From Demequina gelatinilytica (GTDB lineage Bacteria; Actinomycetota; Actinomycetes; Actinomycetales; Demequinaceae), in assembly GCF_000971115.1 (NCBI RefSeq), contig NZ_BBLV01000007.1, positions 62,001 through 126,000 on the forward strand: 64,000 nucleotides of DNA, written 5' to 3'. A program made the translations under genes and the position numbers. The notes beneath the pieces were generated by a model that did not search any database, was not told the DNA's origin, and saw nothing but the letters and a program-made list of their open reading frames with translations. This document shows positions 8,184-16,345 of this stretch, one piece after another; within the stretch, counting starts at the first letter, position 1, and each line of letters starts with the position of its first letter.

Positions 8184-8896
8184 ACCCGGTTCCTGAGTCG
8201 GTCAAGGCGCCCAAGGCGCCTCAGGTCAACCTGCTGCCGCCCGAGATCGAGGCGCGGCGCACGCAGGGGCGTGCCAAGGGCCTGATCCTGTTCGCCCTGC
8301 TGGCGTTCGTGCTCCTGCTCGGCGGTGCGTGGTTCTACGCTTTCGAGGCACGCAAGAACGCCGAGGACGACCTCGCCGCGGAGCAGGCCAAGACCCCGCA
8401 GCTCACCACCGAGCTCGCGTCCTACGAGTACGTCAACGGCGTCTCCGACGACTACGAGAACTCCGTGTTCGCCCGCCTGTGGGCCGGCGCCACCGACATC
8501 GACTGGTCGGCGCAGCTCGCGAGCCTGATGAAGGCGTTCCCGGAGGACATCCAGTTCTCCTCGCTCCAGGTGACGCAGGTCACCCCGTACGCGACCGTCG
8601 GTGCTCCCGGCACGGTCTTCGACCAGCTCGACATGGGTCAGGTCTCGTTCACGGGCAGGTCCGTGGAGGCCATCACGATCCCCGACCTGGTCGACGCGCT
8701 CAACGCGCTGCCCGGTTTCGAGGGCGCGTGGATCGAGGGCCAGACGATGCAGAGCGATGAGGACCACCCAGACGAGTGGTACGAGTACACCGGCTCGGTG
8801 CGCATCACCTACAACGCTCTGTCCGGGCGCACCGTGACCGAGCAGACCGAGGCGGACCCGGACGTCCTCGCGGCGATCACGGGGGAGGACAGCTGA
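8180..8896 (+). CDS. pilN: Type IV pilus assembly protein PilN
   Basis: 238 residues. The short cytoplasmic tail contains PQVNLLPPEIEARR, the conserved N-L-L-P motif that docks into PilM. A single membrane helix follows (about residues 34-52), then a coiled-coil and a ferredoxin-like extracytoplasmic domain. It forms the PilMNO alignment complex with its neighbours. The GTG start overlaps the pilM stop by 4 nt and the stop overlaps pilO by 1 nt. Identification rests on the motif, topology and operon position. Confidence 0.92.
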   Translation: MNPVPESVKAPKAPQVNLLPPEIEARRTQGRAKGLILFALLAFVLLLGGAWFYAFEARKNAEDDLAAEQAKTPQLTTELASYEYVNGVSDDYENSVFARLWAGATDIDWSAQLASLMKAFPEDIQFSSLQVTQVTPYATVGAPGTVFDQLDMGQVSFTGRSVEAITIPDLVDALNALPGFEGAWIEGQTMQSDEDHPDEWYEYTGSVRITYNALSGRTVTEQTEADPDVLAAITGEDS

Positions 8897-9750
8897 TGAA
8901 GGCTCAGCAGAGCACTGGAGTGTGGGTGCTGCTCGGCACCCTGGTCGCGGCGATCCTCGCCGCGGGTGCGTGGTTCCTGCTCATCTCGCCCGAGCTCGAC
9001 AAGCAGGCGGATGCGCAGTCCGCGGCCGAGGCCGCGCGCAACGAGAACGATCGGCTCTCGCTCGAGATCCAGCGGATGAAGGCGCTCTCTGAGGACGTCC
9101 CCGACTGGCGCGAGCAGATCGCGAAGATCGCGATGGACATGCCTCCCACGCCCGAGGCGAACGAGTTCGTGCGACTCTTCACCAAGGAGCTGGACGATCT
9201 CGAGCTGCCCAACGTCCAGTACACGGTGGGTCGAGCCTTCACCATCGATCCGCTGGAGCTTGCGGACCTCAACCTCCCGGCCACGGTCGACGAGGAGGAG
9301 GCGGCCGAGTCCGAGACCGAGGCGACCGCCACGCCGACGCCCGAGCCGACCGCGACGGCTGACGCCGAGGCAGCGGATGACGGGACCTCTGCCACCGACA
9401 CCGCTCAGCCCGCCGCCGAGGCGCTCTTCGAGGGGCTCCAGGGCATGACGGTCACCATCACGACCGAGGGTGACCACGACAAGATCCTGGATCTCATCAA
9501 GGCGCTCTACACCCAGAAGGACCGCTTCTTCTCGATCTCGAGCCTGGTGATCGAGCAGGCCGAGGAGCAGGAGGACGACAAGCCCGGTCGTCCGGCCCTT
9601 GAGGAGACCCAGTGGGTCGCCACCATCTCCGGCACCATCTTCTCGCTGGTGAACGAGGACCTCTCGTACCCCGTCGAGGAGGCCGGCAAGGTTCCCACCT
9701 ACAAGGAGGGCGCCAAGACGCCCAACGCCTTCGAACCGGTCAACGACTAG
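8896..9750 (+). CDS. pilO: Type IV pilus assembly protein PilO
   Basis: 284 residues: one N-terminal membrane helix (about residues 9-29), a coiled-coil (about 35-75), then a PilO-type domain. Between the two halves of the periplasm-equivalent region is an acidic, low-complexity linker of about 50 residues rich in Glu, Ala, Thr and Pro (around residues 132-180), which is not typical of Gram-negative PilO. The ATG overlaps the pilN stop by one base; a longer upstream frame reads antisense-like residues and was rejected. It is the last gene of the pilus operon, with a strong hairpin 40 nt downstream. Confidence 0.92.
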   Translation: MKAQQSTGVWVLLGTLVAAILAAGAWFLLISPELDKQADAQSAAEAARNENDRLSLEIQRMKALSEDVPDWREQIAKIAMDMPPTPEANEFVRLFTKELDDLELPNVQYTVGRAFTIDPLELADLNLPATVDEEEAAESETEATATPTPEPTATADAEAADDGTSATDTAQPAAEALFEGLQGMTVTITTEGDHDKILDLIKALYTQKDRFFSISSLVIEQAEEQEDDKPGRPALEETQWVATISGTIFSLVNEDLSYPVEEAGKVPTYKEGAKTPNAFEPVND

Positions 9751-9790
9751 CAGGAGCGGATCGGCGGTCTCGGACCGCGCCACGACCGCA

Positions 9791-9831
9791 CGCCCGGGAG
9801 GGCCGTCCGACAAGGGCGGCCCTCCCGGGCG
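9791..9831 (+). terminator. Terminator of the pilus operon
   Basis: The arms 9791-9805 (CGCCCGGGAGGGCCG) and 9817-9831 are perfectly complementary over 15 bp with an 11-nt loop. No U-tract follows, which is common for GC-rich actinobacterial terminators. It separates pilO from aroC. Confidence 0.85.
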
Positions 9832-9876
9832 TCTCAGCATCCGGACCGGGTGTCCAGTCGTGGAAGAATGACGGCC

Positions 9877-11061
9877 ATGCTCAGATGGCTCACCGCAGGC
9901 GAATCCCACGGCCCCGCGCTGGTCGGCACCCTCGAGGGTCTCCCGGCCGGCGTCGAGATCACCAGCAGCGAGGTCCAGGCGGCCCTCGCACGCCGGCGCC
10001 TCGGCGCAGGGCGCGGCGCGCGCATGCAGTTCGAGCAGGATCAGGTCACCTTCCTGGGCGGCGTCCGTCACGGCCTCTCCCAGGGCGGACCCGTCGCAAT
10101 CATGGTGGGCAACACCGAGTGGCCCAAGTGGGAGACCGTGATGTCGGCGGATCCCGTCGCGCCGGAGGAGCTCACTGGCGCCCGCGCCGCGGCGCTCACG
10201 CGTCCCCGCCCGGGCCACGCGGACCTGGTCGGCATGACCAAGTACGGCTTCGACGACGCTCGACCGGTCCTGGAGCGTGCGAGCGCCCGGGAGACGGCGG
10301 CCCGCGTCGCGCTCGGCCAGGTGGCCGAGAACTTCCTCGAGCAGGCTGCGGGTATCCGGCTGGTCGCGCACACCGTCCAGGTGGGACCGGTGGCCGTGCC
10401 GGAGGATGCACCGTTGCCGCCGGCGGACGCGACGGCCGACCTCGACGCCGATCCCATCCGCTGCTTCCACGCCGAGACCTCGCGCGCGATGCTCGAGGAG
10501 ATCGACGACTGCCAGAAGGCAGGCGACACGCTCGGCGGCGTGGTCGAGGTGGTCGCGTACGGCGTCCCCGTCGGGCTCGGCAGCCACGTCCACTGGGACC
10601 GCCGCCTCGATGCCCGGCTCGCTGCGGCACTGATGGGCATCCAGGCGATCAAGGGTGTCGAGGTCGGCGACGGCTTCCGCACCGCAGCGCGCCGCGGCTC
10701 GCAGGCGCACGACGAGATCGAGTACGGCGAGGACGGCGTGACGCGCCGCACCAACCGCGCGGGCGGTGTCGAGGGCGGCATGACCAACGGCGAGCCGCTC
10801 CGTGTGCGCGCCGCGATGAAGCCCATCAGCACGGTTCCGCGTGCGCTGGACACCATCGATACGGCGACCGGCGAGGCGGCGAAGGCCATCCACCAGCGTT
10901 CCGACGTGTGCGCCGTCGCGCCTGCGGCCGTGGTCGCGCAGGCCATGGTGGCGCTCACCCTCGCCGACTCGCTCCTCGAGAAGTTCGGCGGAGACTCGGT
11001 CGCGGAGGTCGCACGCAACATCGAGTCCTACGTCGCCGCTATCCCGGAGCACCTGCGCTGA
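9877..11061 (+). CDS. aroC: Chorismate synthase
   Basis: 394 residues, family length. It makes chorismate from EPSP using reduced FMN, the last step of the shikimate pathway. Signatures are [17 protein letters not shown] at the N-terminus, [36 protein letters not shown] near residues 110-145 (in pieces), and [21 protein letters not shown] near 297. I chose ATG 9877, the family-typical M-L-R-W start with GGAAG 10 nt upstream; ATG 9868 and GTG 9850 are in frame but less likely. It overlaps aroK by one base. Confidence 0.96.
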   Translation: MLRWLTAGESHGPALVGTLEGLPAGVEITSSEVQAALARRRLGAGRGARMQFEQDQVTFLGGVRHGLSQGGPVAIMVGNTEWPKWETVMSADPVAPEELTGARAAALTRPRPGHADLVGMTKYGFDDARPVLERASARETAARVALGQVAENFLEQAAGIRLVAHTVQVGPVAVPEDAPLPPADATADLDADPIRCFHAETSRAMLEEIDDCQKAGDTLGGVVEVVAYGVPVGLGSHVHWDRRLDARLAAALMGIQAIKGVEVGDGFRTAARRGSQAHDEIEYGEDGVTRRTNRAGGVEGGMTNGEPLRVRAAMKPISTVPRALDTIDTATGEAAKAIHQRSDVCAVAPAAVVAQAMVALTLADSLLEKFGGDSVAEVARNIESYVAAIPEHLR

Positions 11062-11585
11062 TGGCTCCGCGCGCCGTCCTCATCGGACCGCCCGGCTCAG
11101 GCAAGTCGACCATCGCGGCCAAGCTCGCGACACTGTGGGGGGCGGACCGTCGCGACACGGACGCCGATGTCGAGGCGCACGCGGGCAAGGCGATCGCCGA
11201 CATCTTCCTCGAGGATGGTGAGGCGCGCTTCCGCGAGCTCGAGCGCGAGGCCGTCGCGACCGCGCTGGCCGAGCACGAAGGTGTCCTCGCGCTCGGTGGA
11301 GGCGCGATCCTCGCACCGGAGACGCAGGCGCTCCTCGAGGCGTACGCCCACGACGGGGGAGCGGTGGTCTTCCTCGACGTGACGCTCGCCGCGGCCGCGC
11401 CCCGCGTGGGTCTCAACGCCTCGCGCCCGCTCCTGGTAGGCAACCCGCGCGCGCAGTGGGTGGCGCTCATGGAGGCGCGCCGGCCCATCTACGAGCGGCT
11501 CGCCACCGTCACGGTCCTCACCGACAGGTCGACGCCGGCGCAGGTCGCCGCGCAGATCGACGACGCCATGAAGGAGCACGCATGA
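11061..11585 (+). CDS. aroK: Shikimate kinase
   Basis: 174 residues. It phosphorylates shikimate at the 3-hydroxyl. The P-loop GPPGSGKST lies near residues 9-17, the shikimate-binding DTDADVE near 33 and LGGGAIL near 77, with a lid Arg in NASRPLL near 120. ATG overlaps the aroC stop (TGATG), and the 3' end overlaps aroB by 4 nt, so aroC-aroK-aroB form one translationally coupled unit. Confidence 0.95.
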   Translation: MAPRAVLIGPPGSGKSTIAAKLATLWGADRRDTDADVEAHAGKAIADIFLEDGEARFRELEREAVATALAEHEGVLALGGGAILAPETQALLEAYAHDGGAVVFLDVTLAAAAPRVGLNASRPLLVGNPRAQWVALMEARRPIYERLATVTVLTDRSTPAQVAAQIDDAMKEHA

Positions 11586-12721
11586 CCGTCGCCCACACCA
11601 TCGCGGTCGCAACCGCGTCGCCGTACACGGTCACGGTGGGCGAGCATCTCCTGCCAGATGTGGCGGCGGCGGTCCCCGAGTCAGCGTCGCGCGTGCTCAT
11701 CGTCTCCGCCGCGCCGCTGCGTCCCCAGGTGGACGCGCTGCATCGTCTGCTTGAGGACCGCGGCCTCACCGTGGTGGTGGCCGAGGTCCCGGACGCCGAG
11801 GCGGGCAAGACCGCGGAGGTCCTCGCATTCTGCTGGCAGGTGCTCGGCAAGTCCGACTTCACCCGCAGCGACATCGTGATCGGACTCGGGGGCGGCGCCG
11901 TCACCGATCTTGCGGGCTTCGTCGCCGCGACCTGGCTGCGCGGCGTCGGGGTGATCCAGGTCCCCACGACGCTCCTCGCGATGGTGGACGCTGCGGTGGG
12001 CGGCAAGACCGGCATCAACACCACCGAGGGCAAGAACCTGGTAGGCGCGTTCCACGAGCCGCTGTCGGTGTGGTGCGATGTCCGGGTGCTCGATGCGCTT
12101 CCGCGCCACGACATCGTCGCCGGCCTCGCCGAGGTGGTGAAGTGCGGCTTCATCAAGGACCTCGAGATCCTGAGCATCGTCGAGGACAACCTCGCGCTCC
12201 TCAGGGCGGACGATGCGCAGAGCGGCTCGCGCGCCGACGGTCAGGTGAGCGCAGCGGGGCTGGGGATCGAGGCGCGGGCGGTGCTCACCGAGCTCATCGC
12301 GCGCGCGGTGCAGGTCAAGGCCGATGTGGTCGCCGCGGACCTCAAGGAGTCCTTCCTGCGGGAGATCCTCAACTACGGCCATACGTTCGGCCACGCGATC
12401 GAGTACACCGAGCGCTACCAGTGGCGCCATGGCGCCGCAGTCTCGGTGGGCATGGTCTTCGCGGCCGAGCTCGCTCACCTGGCCGGTCGGCTCACGGAGG
12501 AGGAGGTCGAGCGGCACCGCGCGATCCTCGGCGGCCTCGGTCTCCCGACGTCCTATCCCGGCCATCGCTGGGATGCCTTGCTCACGGCCATGCGACGCGA
12601 CAAGAAGACCCGCGGCGACCTGCTGCGCTTCGTGGTGCTCGCGGGCATCGGCAACCCCGTGCGTCTCGAGGGTCCGGACCCGGCGCTGGTGCAGGCTGCG
12701 TACAGCGCGGTTGCGAGCTGA
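11582..12721 (+). CDS. aroB: 3-dehydroquinate synthase
   Basis: 379 residues. An NAD- and metal-dependent enzyme converting DAHP to 3-dehydroquinate. Seen are DIVIGLGGGAVTDLAGFVAATWLRG (in pieces; GGG-VTD-GF-A is the NAD/substrate signature, about residues 99-123), PTTLLAMVDAAVGGKTGIN near 129, and the metal-ligand segments AEVVKCGFI and NYGHTFGHAIE. A short insert (about residues 205-225, rich in Gln, Ser and Gly) separates helices before the last ligand region. The start is fixed by the ATGA overlap with aroK. Confidence 0.96.
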   Translation: MTVAHTIAVATASPYTVTVGEHLLPDVAAAVPESASRVLIVSAAPLRPQVDALHRLLEDRGLTVVVAEVPDAEAGKTAEVLAFCWQVLGKSDFTRSDIVIGLGGGAVTDLAGFVAATWLRGVGVIQVPTTLLAMVDAAVGGKTGINTTEGKNLVGAFHEPLSVWCDVRVLDALPRHDIVAGLAEVVKCGFIKDLEILSIVEDNLALLRADDAQSGSRADGQVSAAGLGIEARAVLTELIARAVQVKADVVAADLKESFLREILNYGHTFGHAIEYTERYQWRHGAAVSVGMVFAAELAHLAGRLTEEEVERHRAILGGLGLPTSYPGHRWDALLTAMRRDKKTRGDLLRFVVLAGIGNPVRLEGPDPALVQAAYSAVAS

Positions 12722-12786
12722 TCCGCGCGCGGCGGGGAGCGTGCGTCTCCCGCGCAGCAGGCGCGGGCGAGGGGCACGTACCGGGG

Positions 12787-12799
12787 TATGCTCCCGGCC
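12787..12799 (+). promoter_or_regulatory. Leaderless -10 element (TATGCT) for the membrane protein gene
   Basis: TATGCT at 12787-12792 is followed by 7 nt and then ATG 12800. Transcription would begin at or next to the start codon. There is no usable Shine-Dalgarno sequence at this ATG. Confidence 0.55.
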
Positions 12800-14584
12800 A
12801 TGACTGACGGAGTGACGGTGGCCGTGGACCGGAATGCCGACGACGGCTCCCGTCTCCCGATCAAGCAAGGGCCGCGTGCCCCTCGGGCGCAGTCGGACCT
12901 GCCCCGTTGGGCCGGGGCGACTGCCTGGTTGGTGGCCGCCGCTGTGCTCGTCGCGGTGCAGTGGCGATCGGTGGCACCGGTCTTCCGCGCGGACGAGGTC
13001 GGCAATCTTGGGAACGCCTACCTGTTCGCTCACCCCGACGCCACGTGGATGCTTGCCGCCAACTCCTACATGCCGGGCACCAGCATGCTGCTGACTCCCG
13101 TGTGGTGGGTCACCTCCGACCCGGAGGTCGCGTATCGGATCGCCGTGATCATCGTGGCCCTGGTCGGGCTGCTGACGATCCTGCCGCTGCGCGCCATCGC
13201 GCGCGAGGTCGGCGCACCGCCGCGGGTCGCCACCGTGCTGGCCGCCATCGTGGTGGTGGCGCCCTCGCGCGCGCTGGAGTCGAACTACGTCTGGGGCGAG
13301 AACCTTCTGGTCCTGTGCGTGGCGGTGGCAGTGCTGCTGCTGCTCCGTCTGGACATCGCGTCGCCGGGTCGGACGCCGGTCTACCTCGGAGCGGTCGCCG
13401 GTACGACCTTCCTCGCGCACGGGCGGGCGCTGCCCTTCGCCCTCGCCGTGCTCGTCGTCGGTGCGGTGCTCCTGCGGGGACGCCTCAAGGACGCGGCAGC
13501 CGTGGTGGCGTCCGGCGTCGCGGTGCTCGGGGTCGCCTACGGGCTGCACCGGTACATCGGTTCCACGATCTATCTCGAGGATGAGCGGGTCGGGAAGACG
13601 CTGAACGACATCGCACACGTCGACGTCGCGTCCTATCTGGGCCTCGCAGCCGGGCAGCTCTGGTACACCGTCGCCGCGTGGGCCGGCCTCACCGTCATCG
13701 GGGGAGCAGCGCTACTTGCCCGAGCCCGTCGCGAGTCCTGGCGTGGCCCGGCCGCCGCGGTCTCCGTGGTCCTGGTCGCCATGAGCGCGGCGGTGCCGCT
13801 TCTGCTTGCCAACGGCGAGACGGTGAACGGGCGCGCGCACGTCTTCATCTATGGCCGCTACCTCGACGCCTTCCTGATCCCGCTCGCCGTCATCGGACTC
13901 GTCATGCTGTGGCGCGGCGTGCCGCGTGTGCTGCCCTGGGTCGTCGTCGTGCTCGGCGCGATCGGGGGTCTCGGTGCGGCGTGGATGCTCCAGGCCGAGG
14001 TGCCCGCCGAGTCGGGTGACTGGATCGTCGCTCCCGCTCACGTTGCAGGGGTCGCACACCTCATGCGCATCGACGCGACGGACGCGTGGCCCGCCTCCTG
14101 GTGGGCGGTCACGATGCTCGGGCTTGTTCCGGCCCTGGTGGTCGCGCTGCTCGCGAGGTGGCGCGTGGCATGCATCGCCGCCGTCGCGATCGGGGCCATC
14201 GGGCTCACCCTCTACAGCGACACCGTGAAGTTCGATCGCTTCGAGCAGCAGTACCGCGTCGCCCCGCTGCAGGTCGAGGCGCTCGCCGGTGTCGACACCG
14301 ACATCGTCCTCTACGGCGATATCGCCTCACCCCAGGTGCTCGCCAACGGCAACGAGTTCACCTACTGGGCGACCCCGCGTGCGTTCGTCTACATGGACAC
14401 CGCGCGCGACACCTCGGGAGTGGAGCTCTTCATCGCGAACCTCGACTCGGAGTTCGCTGCCGAGCACGGCGCGTCGCCCCTCGTGGGGACGATCATCGGC
14501 AACAGCGCCACGTGGGTGATGCCCGGTGAGCTGCACGACGAGCTCGACTCCCAGGGCAGGGTCCTTCACCGGCGCGAGGACTGA
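12800..14584 (+). CDS. Large polytopic membrane protein, glycosyltransferase-39-like
   Basis: 594 residues with about a dozen hydrophobic segments. An early extracytoplasmic loop carries an acidic motif (VFRADEVGNLGNAY) that resembles the first-loop Asp-Glu of GT-C/ArnT-type glycosyltransferases using lipid-linked sugar donors. The last 110 residues form a soluble tail. The true acceptor and donor are unknown and the family call is weak; a plain membrane protein of unknown function remains possible. ATG 12800 is preferred over ATG 12788 because the latter overlaps the -10 hexamer. The gene splits aroC-aroK-aroB from aroQ, and it has its own promoter. Confidence 0.7.
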   Translation: MTDGVTVAVDRNADDGSRLPIKQGPRAPRAQSDLPRWAGATAWLVAAAVLVAVQWRSVAPVFRADEVGNLGNAYLFAHPDATWMLAANSYMPGTSMLLTPVWWVTSDPEVAYRIAVIIVALVGLLTILPLRAIAREVGAPPRVATVLAAIVVVAPSRALESNYVWGENLLVLCVAVAVLLLLRLDIASPGRTPVYLGAVAGTTFLAHGRALPFALAVLVVGAVLLRGRLKDAAAVVASGVAVLGVAYGLHRYIGSTIYLEDERVGKTLNDIAHVDVASYLGLAAGQLWYTVAAWAGLTVIGGAALLARARRESWRGPAAAVSVVLVAMSAAVPLLLANGETVNGRAHVFIYGRYLDAFLIPLAVIGLVMLWRGVPRVLPWVVVVLGAIGGLGAAWMLQAEVPAESGDWIVAPAHVAGVAHLMRIDATDAWPASWWAVTMLGLVPALVVALLARWRVACIAAVAIGAIGLTLYSDTVKFDRFEQQYRVAPLQVEALAGVDTDIVLYGDIASPQVLANGNEFTYWATPRAFVYMDTARDTSGVELFIANLDSEFAAEHGASPLVGTIIGNSATWVMPGELHDELDSQGRVLHRRED

Positions 14585-14606
14585 GGTGGCGGCCGTGCGG
14601 GAGCGG

Positions 14607-14641
14607 TTGCCCTCGCATCGTCTCCCGATACGCTGAGCGCC
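14607..14641 (+). promoter_or_regulatory. Leaderless promoter of aroQ
   Basis: TTGCCC at 14607-14612, a 16-nt spacer, TACGCT at 14629-14634, then 7 nt to ATG 14642. Both hexamers fit a vegetative sigma-70-type promoter whose start site would coincide with the ATG. Confidence 0.6.
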
Positions 14642-15082
14642 ATGAACGTCCTGGTCGTCAACGGTCCCAACCTCCGCAGGCTCGGCACGCGCGAGCCCGA
14701 GAAGTACGGCACCACCACGCATGACGAGCTCGCGGTGCTCGCGACCCAGTGGGGCGCGGACCTTCAGCTCGACGTCGAGGTGCGGCAGTCGGACGATGAG
14801 GCGGACCTGGTGCACTGGATGCACGAGGCGGTGGATGCCGGCTGGCATGTGGTGCTCAACCCGGCGGCGTTCACGCACTACAGCTACGCGCTGCGCGACG
14901 CGTGCGCGCTGGTCAGCGGTGCGGGGCTCGCGCTCGTCGAGGTGCACCTCACCAACCCGCACGCCCGCGAGGAGTTCCGCCATACCAGCGTGATCAGCGG
15001 GGTGGCGAGCGGGACCATCGCTGGATTCGGCGTCGAGGGCTACCGGCTGGCGCTCGAGGCCGTGTCGCGCCGCGTCGGCTAG
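14642..15082 (+). CDS. aroQ: Type II 3-dehydroquinate dehydratase
   Basis: 146 residues, the size of the dodecameric type II enzyme that dehydrates 3-dehydroquinate to 3-dehydroshikimate. Key motifs are NGPNLRRLGTREPEKYG near residue 7 (flexible lid with the catalytic Arg; the usual Tyr follows at KYG), LNPAAFTHYSYALRDA near 77, and EVHLTNPHAREEFRHTS near 102 with the catalytic His. It completes the aro set with aroC, aroK and aroB upstream. Its TAG stop is also the start of the efp -10 hexamer. Confidence 0.95.
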   Translation: MNVLVVNGPNLRRLGTREPEKYGTTTHDELAVLATQWGADLQLDVEVRQSDDEADLVHWMHEAVDAGWHVVLNPAAFTHYSYALRDACALVSGAGLALVEVHLTNPHAREEFRHTSVISGVASGTIAGFGVEGYRLALEAVSRRVG

Positions 15083-15085
15083 AAT
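15080..15085 (+). promoter_or_regulatory. efp -10 element overlapping the aroQ stop codon
   Basis: TAGAAT: its first three bases are the aroQ stop. The predicted start lies near 15092, giving a leader of about 36 nt with AAGGA at 15116-15120 before GTG 15128. Confidence 0.5.
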
Positions 15086-15127
15086 CGTCTGCGGACTATT
15101 CCCAGACATCTGTGTAAGGACACCCCT

Positions 15128-15691
15128 GTGGCGACTTCGAACGACATCAAGAACGGCTCCGTGCTCAACCTCGACGGCAACCTCTGGTCCGTCATCGAGT
15201 TCCAGCACGTGAAGCCCGGCAAGGGCGGCGCCTTCGTCCGTACCAAGCTCAAGAACGTGCTGACCGGCAAGGTGGTCGACAAGACGTTCAACGCGGGCGC
15301 CAAGGTCGAGTTCGAGACCGTCGACCGTCGCGACATGCAGTACCTGTACTTCGACGGCACGTCCTACATCTTCATGGACCCGCAGACCTTCGACCAGATC
15401 CCCGTCTCCGAGGCCGTCATGGGCGACGCGACGGACTACCTGCTGGAGAACGAGTCCGCCGTCATCGGCTCCAACAACGGCAACCCGATCTTCCTCGAGC
15501 TCCCGGGCTCCGTGGTCCTCGAGGTCACGTACACCGAGCCCGGCCTCCAGGGCGACCGCTCGTCGGGCGGCACCAAGCCCGCGACGCTCCAGACCGGCAA
15601 GGAGATCCAGGTCCCGCTGTTCCTCGAGGTGGGCACCAAGGTCAAGGTCAACACGCAGACCGGCGAGTACCAGTCGCGCGTCAACGACTGA
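15128..15691 (+). CDS. efp: Translation elongation factor P
   Basis: 187 residues with the three EF-P beta-barrel domains. It relieves ribosome stalling at polyproline. The tip loop reads [16 protein letters not shown] with Lys32 at the position modified in other bacteria. The C-terminal EF-P signature is around [10 protein letters not shown]. The GTG start is conserved in sense ([10 protein letters not shown]). It overlaps nusB by one base. Confidence 0.97.
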   Translation: MATSNDIKNGSVLNLDGNLWSVIEFQHVKPGKGGAFVRTKLKNVLTGKVVDKTFNAGAKVEFETVDRRDMQYLYFDGTSYIFMDPQTFDQIPVSEAVMGDATDYLLENESAVIGSNNGNPIFLELPGSVVLEVTYTEPGLQGDRSSGGTKPATLQTGKEIQVPLFLEVGTKVKVNTQTGEYQSRVND

Positions 15692-16116
15692 TGTCCGCAC
15701 GCACCAAGGCGCGCAAGCGCGCGCTCGACATCCTCTTCGAGGCCGACCAGAAGGGCGCCAACGTCCTCTCGGTCCTCGAGGAGCGCCGACGCGAGCCCGG
15801 CCGTGAGGCGGGCCTGCCCCCTTACGCCGAGGAGATCGTGCGCGGCGTGGTGCAGTGGTGGGTCGAGCTCAACACGATCATCCAGGACGCGTCGCCCGAG
15901 TGGACCCTGCCCCGCATGCCCGCAGTCGATCGCGCGCTCCTGCGCATCGCGTCGTGGGAGATCCTGTGCAACGACGAGGTCGACGTGGCGGTCGCGATCG
16001 ACGAGGCCGTGACCATCGCTGCGGAGCTGTCGACGGACGACTCGCCGGGCTTCGTCAACGGCGTGCTCGGCACCATCGCCCGTGAGGCGCCCGCGCTCTC
16101 GCGCGGCGAGGGCTGA
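15691..16116 (+). CDS. nusB: Transcription antitermination factor NusB
   Basis: 141 residues, all-helical NusB. The N-terminal RTKARKRALDILFEADQKG is the family signature (arginine-rich face that binds boxA RNA with NusE/S10), and AVDRALLRIASWEILCNDEVDVAVAIDEAV is the second half. It acts in rRNA antitermination. Start ATG overlaps the efp stop (TGATG). A strong terminator follows. Confidence 0.96.
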   Translation: MSARTKARKRALDILFEADQKGANVLSVLEERRREPGREAGLPPYAEEIVRGVVQWWVELNTIIQDASPEWTLPRMPAVDRALLRIASWEILCNDEVDVAVAIDEAVTIAAELSTDDSPGFVNGVLGTIAREAPALSRGEG

Positions 16117-16134
16117 CCTCCGCACCTCCAGCGC

Positions 16135-16168
16135 ACGAGGGCTCGCACCACTGGGTGCGGGCCCTCGT
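16135..16168 (+). terminator. Terminator after nusB
   Basis: The arms 16135-16149 and 16154-16168 form a 15-bp stem with one G.T pair around an ACTG loop. CGCTTTCCC follows. Confidence 0.85.
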
Positions 16169-16200
16169 CGCTTTCCCGGAGGCACCTGGTCGGGCGTGCG

Positions 16201-16218
16201 GTGTGATCTGCGTCACAC
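16201..16218 (+). promoter_or_regulatory. CRP/GlxR-type operator
   Basis: GTGTGATCTGCGTCACAC contains a perfect TGTGA-N6-TCACA palindrome, extended to 6-N6-6. It lies 145 bp before the FN3-protein start and about 62 bp upstream of its candidate -10 element. CRP/GlxR-family regulators recognise this sequence in actinobacteria; the regulator gene is not in the window. Confidence 0.7.
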
Positions 16219-16279
16219 GTAGACGGGGGTCCGGCGGGAGGGCGCGTCATACCTGCTTCTCGCGCCGATTCCCCTCCAC

Positions 16280-16285
16280 TAGGTT
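16280..16285 (+). promoter_or_regulatory. Candidate -10 element of the FN3-protein gene
   Basis: TAGGTT at 16280-16285. If transcription starts near 16292, the CRP-type palindrome would be centred near -82, a class I activation position. Both the start site and activation are inference. Confidence 0.4.
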
Positions 16286-16345
16286 GTCGCCAGCGTGTCC
16301 AACGGTGTGATGCGCGTACGTGTGTGCTGGGGGAAGGGCTCGCTC

